Origin: an uncultured Litoreibacter sp.
GTDB lineage: Bacteria; Pseudomonadota; Alphaproteobacteria; Rhodobacterales; Rhodobacteraceae
Direction of reading: 5' to 3'
DNA length: 8,849 nucleotides
Assembly (NCBI GenBank): GCA_937928335.1
Contig: CALFWN010000226.1
Location: 1 to 8,849 of the forward strand
A program made the translations under genes and the position numbers. This document shows, piece after piece, positions 7,153 to 8,849 of the stretch. Every line of letters starts with the position of its first letter. The first letter of the stretch is position 1. Under the pieces are notes generated by a model. The model saw nothing but the letters and a program-made list of their open reading frames with translations. It ran no database searches and was not told the DNA's origin.

Positions 7153-7185
7153 CTTCTGATTGGGCTCGTTACTATCGTTCAGAAG
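7153..7185. repeat. Inverted repeat between cfa and trgA
   Basis: CTTCTGA (7153-7159) and TCAGAAG (7179-7185) are perfect 7-nt inverted arms separated by 19 nt, lying between the stop of the methyltransferase gene and trgA. There is no T run, so a classical terminator is unlikely. It could be a regulator-binding dyad or chance. This 77-nt gap holds no other element I can support. Confidence 0.35.
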
Positions 7186-7189
7186 GCGC

Positions 7190-8425
7190 TCACTCCGCCC
7201 CCGTACCCGGTCTTGTCCCCGGCCTCGTCATCGTAATTTGTGTCACATCGCAGTTTCCACTCCAAAACGTCCCCGCGCAAGAGGTGAGATAAAAATTCCA
7301 CATGCGTTGAAAACGTGCATCAAACCCCAGCGCGGCGACCTCGTCCCAGCGGTTGTTGAACACCTCATGCCAGCGCCGCAGCGTGTCGGAGTAGCTTTGC
7401 CCGAACTCGACAGAGCCTTTCAGTTGCAGCCCTGCCTTGGCAATCTCCTCGCGCAGCACGGTGGGGCTGGGCAGCATCCCGCCCGGAAAGATATATTTCT
7501 GGATGAAATCCACGCCGCGGCGATAGACCTCCCAGCGTTTGTCCTGCACCGTGATGATCTGCAATGTGGCGTGTTTGCCGGGCTTCAGCCTTTCGCGCAC
7601 CGTGTCAAAATATACAGGCCAGTATTTTTCGCCCACCGCCTCGAACATCTCGATGGAGGCCACCCCGTCATAAAGCCCCCGCTCGTCGCGGTAATCCTGC
7701 ATCTTGATGTCAACCATCTCGCTCAGACCCAGCCGCTCCATGCGGGCTATGGCGTAGTCATGCTGCTCCTGGCTGATCGTAAGCCCTGTGACCTTCAGCC
7801 CGCGCTCCTTGGCGGCGTATTCGGCAAACCCGCCCCAGCCGCAGCCGATCTCCAGCACGTGGTCGCCGGGCTGCACGCCCATCTGATCCACCATCGAGGC
7901 GTATTTGTTCTCCTGCGCCTTCTCCAGGCTTTCCTGACCCGTCTCGAATTTGGCCGAGCTGTAGGTCATCGTGTCGTCGAGCCACAGCGCGTAGAAATCA
8001 TTGCCCAGATCATAATGGTAGCTGATATTCTTTCTGGCCTGCCGTTTCGAGTTCGACTGCATCCAGAACCGCAGCTTCTCATAGGCACGCACCAGCGTCA
8101 TGCCGGGGTAGCCGTCATAGACATCGTCATTATCGGCGTGAACCAGATCCATGAAGGCCTGCAAATCGGGCGTTGACCACCACTCATCCAGATAGGCGTC
8201 GCAAAAGCCCAGATCCCCCTCGCGGATCAGCCGGGCGAACAGATCGTCATTGTGAACTGTGAACTCCGCCACGGGGCCGGGTTTCGGCCCCTCGGCGCGA
8301 AAGATGCGGCCATCTTCCAGCTTCATATCAAGCCTGCCATGCTCCACCTGCTGCGCAGTTTGAAACGCCTGCTTGAAATAGCGTGGCAAATTCTCCTGGC
8401 CCTGCGTCGACGTCAAAATGGTCAT
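7190..8425 (-). CDS. cfa: Cyclopropane-fatty-acyl-phospholipid synthase family SAM methyltransferase
   Basis: This 411-residue enzyme belongs to the Cfa family, which uses S-adenosylmethionine to add a one-carbon unit to double bonds of phospholipid acyl chains at the inner membrane. The N-terminal part (1-125) is the family's accessory domain. The catalytic part has YHYDLGNDFYALWLD (136-150), SAM motif I LEIGCGWGGF (191-200), TISQEQHDYA, SIEMFEAVGEKYW (258-270) with Glu262, and DFIQKYIFPGGMLPS. Two positions differ from E. coli Cfa by my reading: the YSCA cysteine is Ser157 (YSSA), and the LLHTIG histidine is replaced in LQIITVQD (about Ile291). These traits recall UfaM/TmsB-like enzymes that make methylene, methyl or furan-precursor fatty acids, so the product is uncertain. 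ATG 8425 has GGAGG with 8 nt spacing. phrA lies just upstream on the same strand, as in Rhodobacter. Confidence 0.9.
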   Translation of the reverse strand: MTILTSTQGQENLPRYFKQAFQTAQQVEHGRLDMKLEDGRIFRAEGPKPGPVAEFTVHNDDLFARLIREGDLGFCDAYLDEWWSTPDLQAFMDLVHADNDDVYDGYPGMTLVRAYEKLRFWMQSNSKRQARKNISYHYDLGNDFYALWLDDTMTYSSAKFETGQESLEKAQENKYASMVDQMGVQPGDHVLEIGCGWGGFAEYAAKERGLKVTGLTISQEQHDYAIARMERLGLSEMVDIKMQDYRDERGLYDGVASIEMFEAVGEKYWPVYFDTVRERLKPGKHATLQIITVQDKRWEVYRRGVDFIQKYIFPGGMLPSPTVLREEIAKAGLQLKGSVEFGQSYSDTLRRWHEVFNNRWDEVAALGFDARFQRMWNFYLTSCAGTFWSGNCDVTQITMTRPGTRPGTGAE

Positions 8426-8454
8426 CGCGTCACCCTCCCCCCAGATTTTAGTGA

Positions 8455-8487
8455 GTTATACTATGCAGATAGCCCCTGCCCGCTCAA
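8455..8487 (-). promoter_or_regulatory. Possible promoter upstream of cfa
   Basis: In the 106 nt between phrA and cfa the minus strand has TTGAGC (8487-8482) and, 16 nt later, CATAGT (8465-8460) running into TATAAC (8460-8455). This resembles a sigma-70 promoter with overlapping -10 options. A TGATTG just upstream is only a loose match to the TGATCC -35 element of the Rhodobacter RpoE sigma factor, and no TAAG-like -10 follows it. Sigma class is unresolved. Confidence 0.35.
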
Positions 8488-8531
8488 GTCCAATCACGTG
8501 GCGGTGTAGCGAGGTGGCGTGCACCGCCCTC

Positions 8532-8849
8532 TCAGGAGGTCTCGCGCTGTTGGTAGGCCTCAAGCGCGCGCGCGCGACCGTCAGGCAGGCTCACCACCGG
8601 TTCGGGATAACTATCCTCGGCGCTCAGGCCCCAGCTCTCGGGGATCGCGTCAAAATACTGATCCGCCACCGTGCCATGCACGCCGTAAGCCTCCGCCAGA
8701 AAACGCCGCCGATAGGCCGCGTCCCTGTCGAATTTCTCCGCCTGCGTGTCGGGATTGAACACCCTGAAATACGGAGCCGCATCCGGCCCCGACCCCGCAA
8801 CCCATTGCCATCCCATCGCATTTGACGCGGGATCCCAATCGATCAGGCA
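8532..8849 (-). CDS. phrA: Deoxyribodipyrimidine photolyase, C-terminal part (5' end outside window)
   Basis: Only the last 105 or so residues are present; the frame stays open to the window edge at 8849. The sequence is the FAD-binding C-terminal end of a class I photolyase/cryptochrome: LIDWDPASNAMGWQWVAGSG, then DAAPYFRVFNPDTQAEKFD, then YPEPVVSLPDGRARALEAYQ near the end. These match the E. coli PhrB segments around SNNGGWQW and APYFRIFNP. Such enzymes use light to split cyclobutane pyrimidine dimers. The conserved tryptophans near the flavin are kept. An internal ATG at 8816 lies inside this conserved block and is not the start. The gene is read toward cfa, with 106 nt between them. In R. 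sphaeroides phrA and a cfa-type gene are neighbours and under the singlet-oxygen sigma factor RpoE; the controlling promoter here would be outside the window. Confidence 0.92.
   Translation of the reverse strand, partial: CLIDWDPASNAMGWQWVAGSGPDAAPYFRVFNPDTQAEKFDRDAAYRRRFLAEAYGVHGTVADQYFDAIPESWGLSAEDSYPEPVVSLPDGRARALEAYQQRETS

Noticed and set aside
7147..7172. TGATCC on the + strand as an RpoE-type promoter between cfa and trgA
   Set aside because: The box points into the 3' end of cfa on the antisense side, away from trgA, and has no TAAG-like -10 at the right distance.
7160..8176. A 338-codon open frame on the + strand antisense to cfa
   Set aside because: It overlaps a conserved methyltransferase gene along its whole length and shows no recognisable domain.

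Overview
The window looks like a chromosomal segment of a high-GC alphaproteobacterium, most likely a Rhodobacteraceae/roseobacter-type member of Rhodobacterales. The protein content points there: heterotetrameric sarcosine oxidase, a TrgA/TrgB pair known from Rhodobacter, and an alphaproteobacterial Cfa-type methyltransferase. So does an intergenic motif (GCCTCCGGCGGGGATATTT on the minus strand) that I recall as common in this group. I see no insertion sequence, integrase, phage gene or CRISPR array.

Layout. On the + strand, positions 1-1706 hold the distal end of a sarcosine oxidase operon: the C-terminal part of soxA (start lies left of the window), then soxG overlapping it by 8 nt. All other genes are on the minus strand. 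Positions 1707-2035 hold no protein gene, but contain a tRNA-Ser(GGA) gene (1754-1843), a possible promoter for it, and the recurrent motif with hairpin-forming sequence behind the mscS-like gene. Read right to left (5'->3' on the minus strand) the rest is: phrA (photolyase, C-terminal part only) - cfa-type fatty-acid methyltransferase - trgA - trgB - cysK - mscS-like channel.

How the genes fit together. The sox genes encode an enzyme that oxidatively demethylates sarcosine, handing the one-carbon unit to folate and feeding glycine into metabolism. The minus-strand block reads as a stress and membrane-integrity cluster. It contains DNA photorepair, modification of membrane acyl chains, a tellurite-resistance pair (TrgA membrane protein; TrgB gamma-glutamylcyclotransferase-Nudix fusion), cysteine synthesis and a large mechanosensitive channel. 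trgA, trgB and cysK are a known tellurite-resistance locus in Rhodobacter sphaeroides. trgA/trgB overlap, and cysK/mscS overlap as TGATG, which implies coupled translation. A 78-nt gap before cysK carries a plausible sigma-70 promoter, so cysK-mscS may also be expressed separately.

The most interesting points are three. The fatty-acid methyltransferase appears to lack two residues that bind bicarbonate in classical cyclopropane synthases, so it may make methylated or furan fatty acids instead. The channel is tied to the cysteine/tellurite genes. The intergenic repeat is unexplained. I did not find a clearly new multi-gene system.
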